Assembly (NCBI RefSeq): GCF_910583865.1
Contig: NZ_CAJTYX010000011.1
Coordinates: forward strand, 1 to 64,000
DNA length: 64,000 bases
Direction of reading: 5' to 3'
Source of the DNA: an uncultured Muribaculum sp.
GTDB lineage: Bacteria > Bacteroidota > Bacteroidia > Bacteroidales > Muribaculaceae
Shown: positions 46,601 through 55,400 of the stretch, piece by piece
How the letters are laid out: every line of letters starts with the position of its first letter
Numbering within the stretch: position 1 is the first letter of the stretch
Notes under the pieces: model-generated
Database searches by the model: none
What the model saw: the letters and a program-made list of their open reading frames with translations, nothing else
What the model was told of the DNA's origin: nothing
Program-made: the position numbers and the translations under genes

Positions 46601-47876
46601 CAACGACGCTCTTCCAAATGTCCTCTCCGGACTGAAGGCCACCGTGCGCCATTATGAGGGTGACAGCAACATGGGCGGCGTCGGCTTCGACACATACACC
46701 GTATCGGGCCTGACCGACGGCGACAAGGCCAACGAGGCATTGTCGGAGATTGAGAAATTCTCCTCACACAGTTTTGACCTCTGGACCATATTCGAATGTC
46801 CCGACAAGGACGGCTGGGACCTGACAAAGGTCAAGGTGTTCTTCCCCGACAACAATACCGGCACAAACGACAACGACGTGGATGGAGTGGTCAGCAAGGA
46901 CATCACCATAGCATGCGGCAATACCCTTGAACTGCTCACTCCGATAAAGACGTTCGAGAATATCGGGGAGACGGCAGGCATCGAGTATCTGCTGCCCGAG
47001 GCGCGCAACTGCAAGTACATCGTGATAAAGAGCAATCTCAATCCGTACTTCTATCCTTCGCTGGCCGAGGTCGAGGCTTACGTGCAGCCGGGAGTACCCG
47101 ACGGGCCGCTCGAACTCACCGGATGGACCAAGGACATAATAGCAGAGAAAGCCGGGTATAAGGTGACCAACTATAGTTTCCATGACGATTTCGGCACATT
47201 CTATTCGACCGGCGTAAGCGAATCGGGAGCGATAGCCGACGATTCCAGGGAGTTGGTAACCGCCAACGGCACCAAGTTCCGCCTCGCGCCTTACGACGGC
47301 AACAATGCCCTGCCGATGAGCAAGAACGGCGACAACGAGCTTACGCTTGCCGCTCCGACCGATGCAAGCAAATTGCAGTTCCTGGCTTTCAGCCCGCTTC
47401 GTAAGCCCACTATGGAAGTAGTGCTCAACTACACCGACGGAACATCGAGCGATGCTGCGAAATTCAATATTCCATACAGCCATATCGACGAAAAAGACGG
47501 TAACGAAGGCAAGGGTGAGGCTGTGTTCGCCTTAGGCATCTACGACGTTGACAATGAGGGTGTGGCCAATCCTAACTGGGACGGCTACTACAACCTCTAC
47601 GAATATGAGATGGATGCCGATCCGACAAAGAAGATCAAGTCGATCATCGTGCGTCGTGCCGCAACCCTGACCGGCGGTACTCCTATCCTTCTCGCCGTAT
47701 CCCACAGCAAGGGTTCGACAAGCGGTATCGAGGATATTGACAGACCTTCAGCCGACGGCTCAAAGGAGATCGTAGCCATCTACAATCTACAGGGCATGCC
47801 GGTCAAGAATCCGGTGGCCGGAGTATATGTGGTGAGGTATTCCGACGGTTCATCACGCAAGATACTCGTAAAGTAG
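43623..47876 (+). CDS. GH85 endo-beta-N-acetylglucosaminidase with C-terminal sorting tail
   Basis: 1417 aa, secreted. Signal peptide 1-22. The catalytic domain (about 40-560) contains MGFDGWFINSESGG, where Asn192 and Glu194 match the substrate-assisted Asn/Glu pair of GH85 enzymes, plus GVKVLGQIFFPP. GH85 cleaves the chitobiose core of N-glycans. Beta-sandwich domains follow; about 755-896 resembles a discoidin (F5/8 type C) carbohydrate-binding domain (WCNVSAENWVVFDLENAYRI). The end (IYNLQGMPVKN ... GVYVVRYSDGSSRKILVK) looks like a type IX secretion sorting domain. A terminator hairpin follows. Confidence 0.93.
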   Translation: MNLKRLATVAAAAVVGLSALNAQQPYGGCWHPDDVKDWSPETDPDARFNRSRVPLAKRFKESPIMKANEYQWYEGELCNATILYPTCSQCPSQGDYNFTGYQPTYWQYMDKLVYWAGSASEGIIIPPPAPVVDAAHAQGVKVLGQIFFPPTYYGGTYDWVVQMCTNENGSYVYAKKLYEIAAYMGFDGWFINSESGGHSGWNGWIREYMSYAEAGGQPWMEIQWYDARNLVDTEKMKTHINTSQFLEYGAAGDHRDEAEKIGCTVEQTFSKIYAGVQVVNSGYDGWGGQLRAAMPKEGHVGSLDLFCPEERLWKDWVKSLLNTPDNCGQKAYDAVNGVFRYEQNMWVNVKGDPSYLTPEKETSWLDPTPTWPGLSNAMCERSAIQSMPFTSSMCVGVGKHRFVHGKKRATRDWYHSGVQSVLPTWRWWIENRGELKVAVDWDDAWNVGSSFKISGTLSAGDHLMRLYKTMIPVAAGGTLRVVYKGGKGVVLEARLSTESSVNPDVTLQPASVKQENGWDIAEYDLSSLTGKTIYMIALNIKAEKANPDFSMNLGELAVLPAGYAPEALKVTNFTTTSTLGEGKNDLRLFWNFDWSDDFDHFDIYIKDGSGISTLVGQTRGEAFYVPAFDRHANDGEILVRLEAVMKNGESYAVGELNPKYPQTGVPVVTLLLDKSYIKAGETATITARGTGNPSGFEWVLPEGLEFADGTSATSNPVKVKATANGRHVLTVKATNEAGTSSTEIQAIDVLSDEEYAKVENVVLGKTVVDFSGSTNTTETPERIIDGVAKPGDASQKWCNVSAENWVVFDLENAYRIYGFKIYDCNYGPESGDQIRNYKIALSDDGLTWTNVVEENEVSDQALKSAFIAPVKARFVKLIPEVQGTMRIWEFEVYGIDDTKFNISVDNELALDINGKGDIIVAYDLNGDKREANFGCTATTGSNLVELGNIVEDKVNSRFVVPVKSGNNIGRCEIEVRLTNGTSYKIGKVKVSIDNDALPNVLSGLKATVRHYEGDSNMGGVGFDTYTVSGLTDGDKANEALSEIEKFSSHSFDLWTIFECPDKDGWDLTKVKVFFPDNNTGTNDNDVDGVVSKDITIACGNTLELLTPIKTFENIGETAGIEYLLPEARNCKYIVIKSNLNPYFYPSLAEVEAYVQPGVPDGPLELTGWTKDIIAEKAGYKVTNYSFHDDFGTFYSTGVSESGAIADDSRELVTANGTKFRLAPYDGNNALPMSKNGDNELTLAAPTDASKLQFLAFSPLRKPTMEVVLNYTDGTSSDAAKFNIPYSHIDEKDGNEGKGEAVFALGIYDVDNEGVANPNWDGYYNLYEYEMDADPTKKIKSIIVRRAATLTGGTPILLAVSHSKGSTSGIEDIDRPSADGSKEIVAIYNLQGMPVKNPVAGVYVVRYSDGSSRKILVK

Positions 47877-47910
47877 ACCGATAAACATAATTCCGCTTTT
47901 TCATCATGAA

Positions 47911-47973
47911 AGTTGCGAGACAGAGGCCATCAATGAATGTAATTCGCATGGCTTTGTCTCGCAACTGTTTTAT
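47911..47973 (+). terminator. Terminator hairpin after the GH85 gene
   Basis: AGTTGCGAGACA...CCAT pairs with ATGG...TGTCTCGCAACT (about 17 bp with a mismatch/bulge) around a ~20-nt loop, followed by GTTTTA. Confidence 0.75.
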
Positions 47974-48008
47974 TCCCATCTAATACATATATTCCCATCT
48001 AATACATA
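47971..48008 (+). repeat. Exact 19-bp tandem duplication
   Basis: TATTCCCATCTAATACATA occurs twice head to tail (47971-47989, 47990-48008), ending 11 nt before the start codon of the next gene. It could be a slippage-prone leader affecting expression. Confidence 0.85.
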
Positions 48009-48019
48009 TTCATAAATCA

Positions 48020-48487
48020 ATGAAAACTATTGCAATAACATTACTGCTACTGTTGATTTCCAATATACGGCAAGCACAGGCGACCGCCCCGATCAATGCG
48101 CTTGAAATCACCCATACCGACGGGGAGAGGACTTACGTGAAGCTTGCACCGGAACTCACACTGTCATTCAACGCCGGTGACGCCTCTGTGGCGTTCGGCT
48201 CCCAACTGACGTTGCTGTTCGACAAGATCGGGAGTTGCCGGCACACTTACCACCGTTTTCCCGCTTCCGGCATTGACGGTACCACGCCGGATAAGGATAT
48301 ATATGTCGATGGAGGCTGCATATATGTAGTGACCGACAAGGCCGAGGCGTATGACATGTCCGGCAGACGTATCGCCGTATATGACAACAGCCGGGGCAAT
48401 ATCTGTATCGACATGAATGAACTGAAGCCTTTCGGGACTGTAGTCCTACGCTATGGAGAAAACAGGACAATAAAAATAAAGTTATGA
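48020..48487 (+). CDS. Small secreted protein with sorting-tail-like C-terminus
   Basis: 155 aa. Signal peptide (about 1-20), a short middle domain beginning INALEITHTDGERTYVKL, and a C-terminal ~60 residues (AYDMSGRRIAVYDN ... GTVVLRYGENRTIKIKL) that resemble the type IX secretion sorting domain, with its YDMSGR and closing basic strand. Its stop overlaps the CotH start by 4 nt (ATGA), implying translational coupling. Function unknown. Confidence 0.75.
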   Translation: MKTIAITLLLLLISNIRQAQATAPINALEITHTDGERTYVKLAPELTLSFNAGDASVAFGSQLTLLFDKIGSCRHTYHRFPASGIDGTTPDKDIYVDGGCIYVVTDKAEAYDMSGRRIAVYDNSRGNICIDMNELKPFGTVVLRYGENRTIKIKL

Positions 48488-49896
48488 AATCCGGAAAATT
48501 TACATTGGTGTTCGCTTTTGCGATGGCCGTATCTACTGCGGCGGCTCAGACTCCGTGGCTGCATATTTATCGCAACGACGACTCGTTTACTTCGCGTGCG
48601 GCATCGGAGGTAGCCGAGCTGCGTTATGCCGGTGAGAATGTCGATGACTGGTCGGAATCCTCGATGGTGCTTGTCGACAACTCCGGCAGCCGGACCGAAA
48701 TCCCGCTTTCGGCGATAGAGGACTGGGCCGTCGGAGCCGATGTGCCGCAGGTATATATAGTCACCGATACGCCTGCGGAGGATGTCGTGAGCAAGACCGA
48801 ATATCTGCGCGGGACTCTCCGTGTCGACGGGTGCGGGATCATCGCCGATGTTCCTTCGACGGCGATGGGTGTGCGTGGCCGCGGCAATTCCACATGGCGT
48901 CCCGAGGATGGGATAAAGCTCCCTTATCGCGTGAAGTTCGACTCCAAGATATCGATAGGCGGGATGAAAAAAGCCAAGAACTACGTGCTTCTCGCCAATC
49001 ATTTCGACCACTCGCTGATGCGTAATGCGTTGGGCATGGAGATCGCCCGCTTGTTGGGGATAAAATATGTCAACACCATGATTCCGTGTGACGTCTATTT
49101 CAACGGGGTGTATAAGGGTTCTTACAACTTGACAGAAAAGGTCGGCATCAACTCGGGCAGCATGAACGATGTTGACGAGGCCAACTCCGTGTTGTTCGAA
49201 CTTGACGACCAGATGGACGAGACTTATGTGTTCACCTCGACATATTTCAATCTTCCGGTGATGGTGAAGGATCCCGACCTGACCGAGGAGCAGTTTGAGG
49301 TGTGGCAGGCCGACTTTACCGAGGCCGAGCGGCTTGTGAAGGAAGGCCGGGCATGCGAGGCGTTCGATGCGGATGATCTCGCGAAGTACATGGTCATGTT
49401 CTCGATATGCGGCAACCGCGAACTGCGGTTTCCCAAAAGCGGCTATATCTACAAGACCCGCAATGCCGACGGCTCGGGTTCGCTATATCATTTCGGGCCG
49501 GTGTGGGATTTCGACATGGGATTCGGCAACGAGAAGGGGAATAACTTCACCGACATAATGGATAATGCCTCGTTGCCGCTTTTCCATGGCGCGCTATCCA
49601 TTCAGCCGGGTGTGAATTTCTTCTCCATGCTTCTGTCGCAGACGGAGATTAAGGCGGCATGCGACAGGGTCATGAAGGAATTCGTGGAAAATGGCGGCCC
49701 GGAAAAAGTGCTGGAATTCTTCGACGGGTATGCCGCGCGTATCCGCCCCACGTGGTATCGCGACATGACTGCCCCGAAGGTGGCGGGCTGGCGTACCTAC
49801 AGTCTCGACAAGGATTATATACCGCGCCTGCGTGCATGGCTTGCGGCGCGCCTTGACTACGTTACCACTTCCCCGACATATGGCGTTACCAAATAG
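48484..49896 (+). CDS. CotH-kinase family secreted protein
   Basis: 470 aa. Signal peptide about 1-21 (AVSTAAAQ). After a short N-terminal beta domain similar in style to the preceding gene, the CotH domain is clear: RGRGNSTW, LPYRVKFDSK, KAKNYVLLANHFDHSLMRN, PCDVYFNGVYKGSYNLTEKV, and the kinase-like WDFDMGFGNEKGNN. CotH proteins are atypical protein kinases of spore coats and secreted bacterial proteins; the target here is unknown. It is coupled to the 48020 gene and near the GH85 gene. Confidence 0.9.
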   Translation: MKSGKFTLVFAFAMAVSTAAAQTPWLHIYRNDDSFTSRAASEVAELRYAGENVDDWSESSMVLVDNSGSRTEIPLSAIEDWAVGADVPQVYIVTDTPAEDVVSKTEYLRGTLRVDGCGIIADVPSTAMGVRGRGNSTWRPEDGIKLPYRVKFDSKISIGGMKKAKNYVLLANHFDHSLMRNALGMEIARLLGIKYVNTMIPCDVYFNGVYKGSYNLTEKVGINSGSMNDVDEANSVLFELDDQMDETYVFTSTYFNLPVMVKDPDLTEEQFEVWQADFTEAERLVKEGRACEAFDADDLAKYMVMFSICGNRELRFPKSGYIYKTRNADGSGSLYHFGPVWDFDMGFGNEKGNNFTDIMDNASLPLFHGALSIQPGVNFFSMLLSQTEIKAACDRVMKEFVENGGPEKVLEFFDGYAARIRPTWYRDMTAPKVAGWRTYSLDKDYIPRLRAWLAARLDYVTTSPTYGVTK

Positions 49897-50010
49897 GGGT
49901 ATTTTTTAATATTCTAATACTCTGGATATCTCCGGTCATTCGTCCGACATTTCATGGCAGGACGCGTGGTCGGAGATTTTGCGCGAGAGGCGGAATTTTT
50001 GTGGCGCAAA

Positions 50011-50043
50011 TTTGTATTGTGCGTTCAGAATTTTTTAACTTTG
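50011..50043 (+). promoter_or_regulatory. Promoter of small membrane protein gene
   Basis: TTTG (50011-50014), 21-nt spacer, TAACTTTG (50036-50043), 27 nt before the ATG at 50071. It supports this start over a longer frame beginning at 49954. Confidence 0.7.
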
Positions 50044-50070
50044 CGGAAGTTGATAGGATTACATAGGATT

Positions 50071-50451
50071 ATGGTAATTAAAATTTTCAGGAATATATTG
50101 ATAATCGTAGGAATGTTCTTTGTGATGAATGATATCGTGGATGACATTTATAATTCAAATGATGTTTTTGAATTTGTTAATGTCTTTTTTCTGTGTTTTC
50201 TTCTGACCTCAGGATTTGTGGACGATTTTATAAATCACAGGAAGCCGGCTATAAATATCCGGGTGTTTTCACAGAGACTTTCGCCGCGCGCATTATTGAT
50301 TGAAGGTGGGATGACGTTGTATATGGGATTTTTGATATATATGTCGATTCTGTGGAATAATGTGCCGAGGATAATAGGTTTTTCTCTGCTGTTTGTGGCT
50401 TTCGGGGTGGATACATTGTGGAGATGGGTTGAGATGAGGAGGCTACGCTGA
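50071..50451 (+). CDS. Small AT-rich four-helix membrane protein
   Basis: 126 aa from the ATG at 50071. Four hydrophobic segments at about 7-20, 30-46, 77-95 and 98-115, with a short basic end. No family recognised. Its DNA is markedly more AT-rich than all neighbouring genes, with A/T-ending codons, suggesting recent acquisition or relaxed selection. It has its own promoter and is convergent with the histidine kinase gene. Confidence 0.7.
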   Translation: MVIKIFRNILIIVGMFFVMNDIVDDIYNSNDVFEFVNVFFLCFLLTSGFVDDFINHRKPAINIRVFSQRLSPRALLIEGGMTLYMGFLIYMSILWNNVPRIIGFSLLFVAFGVDTLWRWVEMRRLR

Positions 50452-50529
50452 TGTGGCTGTAAGTACTATGGGATAAGTGGCCTGTGGTGTCCCATGCCCG
50501 TCCCGGGCTGTCCTGTGCCGGAGTATTGC

Positions 50530-50587
50530 TAACCCCAGGCTGCGCTGCGCTTGCCCGGGGTTACCTACACCCTCGCCACTCCGTGGC
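50530..50587. repeat. Paired palindromes, REP-like intergenic element
   Basis: TAACCCCAGGC (50530-50540) and GCCCGGGGTTA (50553-50563) form an 11-bp stem with one G-U pair around TGCGCTGCGCTT, followed by a GCCAC-TCC-GTGGC hairpin (50575-50587). It lies between convergent genes and may act as a two-way terminator. The motif style recalls GC-rich repeats scattered in many bacterial genomes; only one copy is in this window. Confidence 0.65.
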
Positions 50588-50657
50588 TTCCTGGATGGCC
50601 TCATGCATTTTATGGATGATGGTAAGATCCGGGGTGTCAGGAAGGGGGCGGGGGTGG

Positions 50658-51863
50658 TCAGGATGCGGACACAGAGGGGATGATGGGGAGGTCGATGCGG
50701 AAGGTGGTGCCGCGGCCGGGTTCAGAGGCTGCGACGTAGATGCGTCCGTGGTGGTACTGCTCGATTATGCGGCGAGCGAGGGCGAGACCGAGACCCCAGC
50801 CGCGCTTCTTGGTGGTATAGCCGGGATTGAAGATAGTCTTGAAGCGGTTGCGCGGAAGGCCTTTGCCGGTGTCGGCTACTTCGATCCATGCCGTGCGGTC
50901 GGTGTGGCCGGTAGTGACGGTTATCGAGCCTTCTGCATCCATGGCGTCGACGGCGTTTTTGATGAGGTTTTCCATCACCCACTGGAAGAGCGAGTCGGAG
51001 AGGTTGACCATAAGCGGGCCGCTACAGCAATCGACGGTGAGGCGAATGCGCGATGAGATGCGTGTCGACATGTAGGAGGCGGCATCGGCCACCACGGCGT
51101 TTAGGTCGGCAGGCTCAAGGGTGGGGCGCGAGCCTACTTTGCCGAAGCGCGAGGCGATGGTGGAGAGGCGCGTCACGTCCTTGTTCATCTCGGCCACGGT
51201 GTCCGCATCCACTCCGAGCGACTGCAGCAGTTCCATCCATGCCATGAGCGAGGATATGGGTGTGCCGAGCTGATGTGCCGTCTCCTTGGTGAGTCCGACC
51301 CACACCTTGTTCTGTTCGGCCTTCTTGGTGGAGATGACGGCGAAATAGACGAGCGCCACGAACACGAGCATCACCACCACCTGTATGTAGGGATAGTGGC
51401 CGAGCATGCGTAGCAGGCGGCTGTCCTCGTAGTAGAGATACTGCGATTCCCCGCCTGGTATGTCGATGACAATCACGTTTGATGTGTGGCGCAGCGATTT
51501 GAGACGTTTGTTGAGGAACGCTTCGTTGGTTGGGGAAATGTAGAGCGGACGCAGTGTGTCGGGCGGCTCGGGGAGGTCGAAGTTGCGCTGGTCGAGTATG
51601 TTCCCCTCACGGTCGGTGAGGAGCACGGGTATGTTGCGGTTGCTCCGGATTATGCTCAGCAGGAAATCGATATTGTCGGGCGACGACTCCGGGTTGGCGA
51701 TGGCCTTTGTGGCGTCGGCCCATATCTCCATTCGTTGCCGCTCCTGCTCGGCAAGGCTCTTGACGATGTTGTCGGATATGCACAGGAACAGCACGGCCAA
51801 TCCCACCGCGATGAGCAGGAATGCCACAGTGCCGTAGCGACGCATGTCGTAGAGGTTTGCCAT
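50658..51863 (-). CDS. Sensor histidine kinase
   Basis: 401 aa from the ATG at 51863 (MANLYDMRRYG). Membrane helices at about 11-30 and 160-178 bracket a periplasmic sensor region. The H box holds His197 (ETAHQLGTPISSL), and the ATPase domain shows NLIKNAVDAM (N box), DTGKGLP (G1) and GWGLGLALARRI (G2). No response regulator gene is adjacent, so its partner is elsewhere. The folK gene is upstream, 83 bp away. Confidence 0.92.
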   Translation of the reverse strand: MANLYDMRRYGTVAFLLIAVGLAVLFLCISDNIVKSLAEQERQRMEIWADATKAIANPESSPDNIDFLLSIIRSNRNIPVLLTDREGNILDQRNFDLPEPPDTLRPLYISPTNEAFLNKRLKSLRHTSNVIVIDIPGGESQYLYYEDSRLLRMLGHYPYIQVVVMLVFVALVYFAVISTKKAEQNKVWVGLTKETAHQLGTPISSLMAWMELLQSLGVDADTVAEMNKDVTRLSTIASRFGKVGSRPTLEPADLNAVVADAASYMSTRISSRIRLTVDCCSGPLMVNLSDSLFQWVMENLIKNAVDAMDAEGSITVTTGHTDRTAWIEVADTGKGLPRNRFKTIFNPGYTTKKRGWGLGLALARRIIEQYHHGRIYVAASEPGRGTTFRIDLPIIPSVSAS

Positions 51864-51946
51864 AGTGGGGGACGGTTGCCGTTGATTGTTTAACGCGTCG
51901 GAGACACGGTTTATTTTCAGAAGTTGTCTATAAACGACATCTAAGC

Positions 51947-52441
51947 TTAATGTTCTAATGCGTCGAGCATGCCGGCAGGAGTGAGGCCAGACAGCGGATG
52001 GCGCCACTGCGGCGAGAGCCGGAGCATGGGGATGAGGACGAAAGGCCGCAGGTGCATGCGCGGGTGGGGGAGGGTGAGGCGGTTTCCCGCCGGGGTAAGG
52101 ATGTCGTCGGCTACGGTCTGCCCGCAGGCGATGAGGTCTATGTCGATGATCCGGTCGGCGTAGGTGCCGTCCGGTTTACGGTGGGGCGCGGGCGATATGG
52201 CGTGCTGTATGTCAAGCAGCGTGTCGAGGAGAATGGCCGGTGACATGTCGACATGCACCAACAGTCCGACATTGAGGTAGGCGGCGTCGGATGAGTAACC
52301 CCATGGCTCCGACTCGACGGCGTCGCTGACGAGCGGCGTCGTGTCGAGCCTGTCAGCAATCAGGGCGACCGCGCGGGCGATATTGGCCCTCCGGTCGCCC
52401 TGGTTGCTGCCTATGTTGATGTAACAGGCATCGGGCATCAT
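51947..52441 (-). CDS. folK: 6-hydroxymethyl-7,8-dihydropterin pyrophosphokinase
   Basis: 164 aa, normal HPPK length. INIGSNQGDR, ESEPWGYSSDAAYLNVG, RIIDIDLI with the magnesium-binding Asp pair, and PHPRMHLRPFVLIPM with the HPR motif are all present. It transfers pyrophosphate from ATP to 6-hydroxymethyl-dihydropterin in folate synthesis. The infB gene ends 45 bp upstream of it in the transcription direction. Confidence 0.96.
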   Translation of the reverse strand: MMPDACYINIGSNQGDRRANIARAVALIADRLDTTPLVSDAVESEPWGYSSDAAYLNVGLLVHVDMSPAILLDTLLDIQHAISPAPHRKPDGTYADRIIDIDLIACGQTVADDILTPAGNRLTLPHPRMHLRPFVLIPMLRLSPQWRHPLSGLTPAGMLDALEH

Positions 52442-52486
52442 ATTTTGGGATATGATTTATGTTTCTGTGAAAACGCGGAGCGGACG

Positions 52487-55400
52487 TCAGAGCGATTTCT
52501 TGACTTCGACTTCCTCGAACGCCTCAATGAGGTCGCCCTCCTGTATGTCGTTGTATCCGGCGATGGATATACCGCAGTCGTAGCCGCTGAGCACCTCCTT
52601 GACGTCATCCTTGAAGCGCTTTAGCGAGCCGAGCTCGCCGGTGTAGCGTACGATTCCGTCGCGGATCAGGCGCACCTTGCATGAGCGTTTGATCTTGCCT
52701 TCGCGCACGATCGCTCCGGCGATGGTGCCCACCTTGGATATCTTGTAGACCTGGAGCACTTCGGCGGTACCGGTGACTTCCTCCTTGATCTCCGGAGCAA
52801 GCATGCCCTCCATGGCGTCCTTGACCTCCTCGATAGCCTGGTAGATGACCGAGTATAGACGAATCTCCACACCGTCGTGCTCTGCCGCGCGACGTGCGGC
52901 CTGGCTGGGGCGCACCTGGAAGCCGATGATGATGGCGTCGGATGCGGCGGCAAGGGCGACATCGCTTTCGGAAATCGCACCCACAGCCTTGTGGAGCACG
53001 TTGACTTTGACTTCGTCGGTCGACAGCTTGATGAGCGAGTCGGAAAGCGCCTCGATCGAGCCGTCGACATCTCCCTTCACGATGATGTTGAGTTCGTGGA
53101 AGTTGCCTATGGCGCGGCGGCGTCCGATTTCTTCGAGTCCGATGCGCTTGTTGGTGCGCAACCCGAGTTCGCGCTGCAGCTGCTCGCGCTTGTTGGCAAT
53201 CTCGCGTGCTTCCTGCTCTGTGGGCATAACGTTGAACGTGTCGCCCGCCTGAGGAGCGCCGTTGAGTCCGAGTATGAGCACCGGAGTGGCCGGGCCGGCC
53301 TCCTTGACGCGCTGGTTACGTTCGTTGAACATGGCCTTAATCTTGCCATAGTTCGCTCCGGCGAGCACGATGTCGCCTACGTGGAGCGTGCCGTTCTGCA
53401 CGAGCACGGTGGCGATGTAGCCGCGGCCCTTGTCGAGCGACGACTCGATGATAGACCCGGTTGCCGGACGCGACGGATTGGCCTTGAGGTCGAGCATCTC
53501 GGCTTCGAGGAGCACCTTGTCCATCAGCTCGTTGACGCCGAGTCCCTTCTTGGCGGAGACATCCTGCGACTGGTATTTTCCGCCCCATTCCTCCACGAGG
53601 TAGTTCATCTGGGCAAGTTCTTCCTTGATCTTGTCGGGGTTTGCGGCGGGTTTGTCGATCTTGTTGATTGCGAACACGATAGGCACGCCGGCTGCCGACG
53701 CGTGGTTTATGGCCTCGACCGTCTGGGGCATCACATTGTCGTCGGCGGCGACTATGATGATACAGAGGTCTGTGACTTTCGCGCCGCGTGCACGCATGGC
53801 GGTAAATGCCTCGTGGCCCGGGGTGTCGAGGAACGTGATGCGGCGTCCGTCGTCGAGCTTCACGTTGTAGGCCCCGATATGCTGCGTGATGCCTCCGGCC
53901 TCGCCGGCGATCACGTTGGCATTGCGGATATAGTCGAGCAGCGAGGTCTTGCCATGGTCGACATGGCCCATCACTGTGACGATCGGCGGACGGGTGACGA
54001 GGTCCTCCTCGTTGTCCTCCTCCTGATGGATGGCCTCTACCACCTCTGCCGACACGTATTCGGTCTGGAATCCGAATTCATCGGCCACGATATTGATGGT
54101 CTCGGCATCGAGGCGCTGGTTGATGGAAACCATCACGCCGAGGTTCATACACGTTGCGATGACCTGGTTGATGGGCACGTCCATCATGACGGCGAGGTCG
54201 TTGGCTGTGACGAACTCGGTGAGCTTCAGCACACGGCTTTCCGCAGCTTCGGCTTCCGCAGCCTCACGCTCACGGGAGTGGAACGCCTCGCGCTTCTCTT
54301 TACGCCATTTGATACCTTTCTTCTGGCCCTTGTCCTTGTTGATGAGGCGGGCAAGGGTCTCTTTTACCTGCTTCTGTACGTCCTCCTCCGATGCAGGAGC
54401 CTGCTGGGGGGCGTTGCGGCGGTTGCGGTCCTTGCCTTTGGCGTTGCGGTCACGGCCGTTATTGTTGTTTCCGGCGGAGGGATTGTTCCCTCCACGTCCT
54501 CCGTTACCTCCGCGGCCTTGTCCGGGCTGCTGCTGGTTGGAGGTCTTTTCGATATCTACCTTCTCTTTCCCTATACGGTTGCGGCGTTTCTTTCCCTGTG
54601 CGCCACCGGCGTTGGCTGCCGCTCCCGGGGTGCCGGGGGTGGCGTTCTTGGCGTTTCGCTCGTTGCGACGCTCCTCCTTTGTCTTACGACGCGGACGTGT
54701 CGACTGGTTGATGGCTGAGAGGTCGATCTTGCCGATCACGTTGAGCTGCGGCGCAGGATGTGAGCCGGGTGTGGTGAACACCTCAGGTTCGGCTTTCTTT
54801 TCTTCCTGCTTCGGAGCTTCGGGTGCTTTCTGTAAGGCAGATGCCTGAACCGGTGCAGGAGATTCTTTCTTAGTCTCCGGTGCTGCGGGTTGCGGCTTTG
54901 CTTTAGGCTCGGACTGTGCGGCTGATTTCACCTCTGGTTTGGGTTGAGGAGCTTTCTCCGGGGCTTTCTCCGGGGCGGCTGCCGCTTTAGGAGCTGTCGG
55001 CTCGGGTTTCGGGCGTTCCGGTTCCGGCTGTGACGGCGCAGGCTTTTCGGGCATCGTGGCCTTCGGCTTCTCCACAGGGACTGCCGGAGCTTCCGCCGCA
55101 GGCTTTTCGACGGGAGCGGGACGGCTCTCGGCCTTGGGTTCCTGCTTTGGGGGCTGCACAGGTTCGGGTTTCGGCTCGGCTTTTGGCTTTATCGGCTGCC
55201 CTTTCGCGTCGAGGTCGATATGGCCCACGATCGTCGGACGCACAGCCGGGCCGATCTTGATCTCCTGCGGTGCGGCTTCCTTGGCCGGACGTGTCGCTCT
55301 CTCTTTCTGGCGGTCGGATGAGAGCTTCTCCGACTTGCTCTTTTCGGCCTTGTCACTGCTGTATTCAGCCATGAGCAGGCCGTAGGCTCCTTCATCGATC

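Noticed and set aside
49954..50070. 39-codon extension of the AT-rich membrane protein
   Set aside because: It overlaps a consensus promoter (50011-50043) placed before the internal ATG at 50071.
50477..50683. Short plus-strand frames through the REP-like palindrome
   Set aside because: They read through GC-rich hairpins, and the predicted peptides look like the spurious products often called from such repeats.
52877..54718. 613-codon open frame on the plus strand opposite infB
   Set aside because: It is antisense to the unmistakable IF-2 gene; the composition is that of a shadow of GC-rich coding DNA with no recognisable domain.
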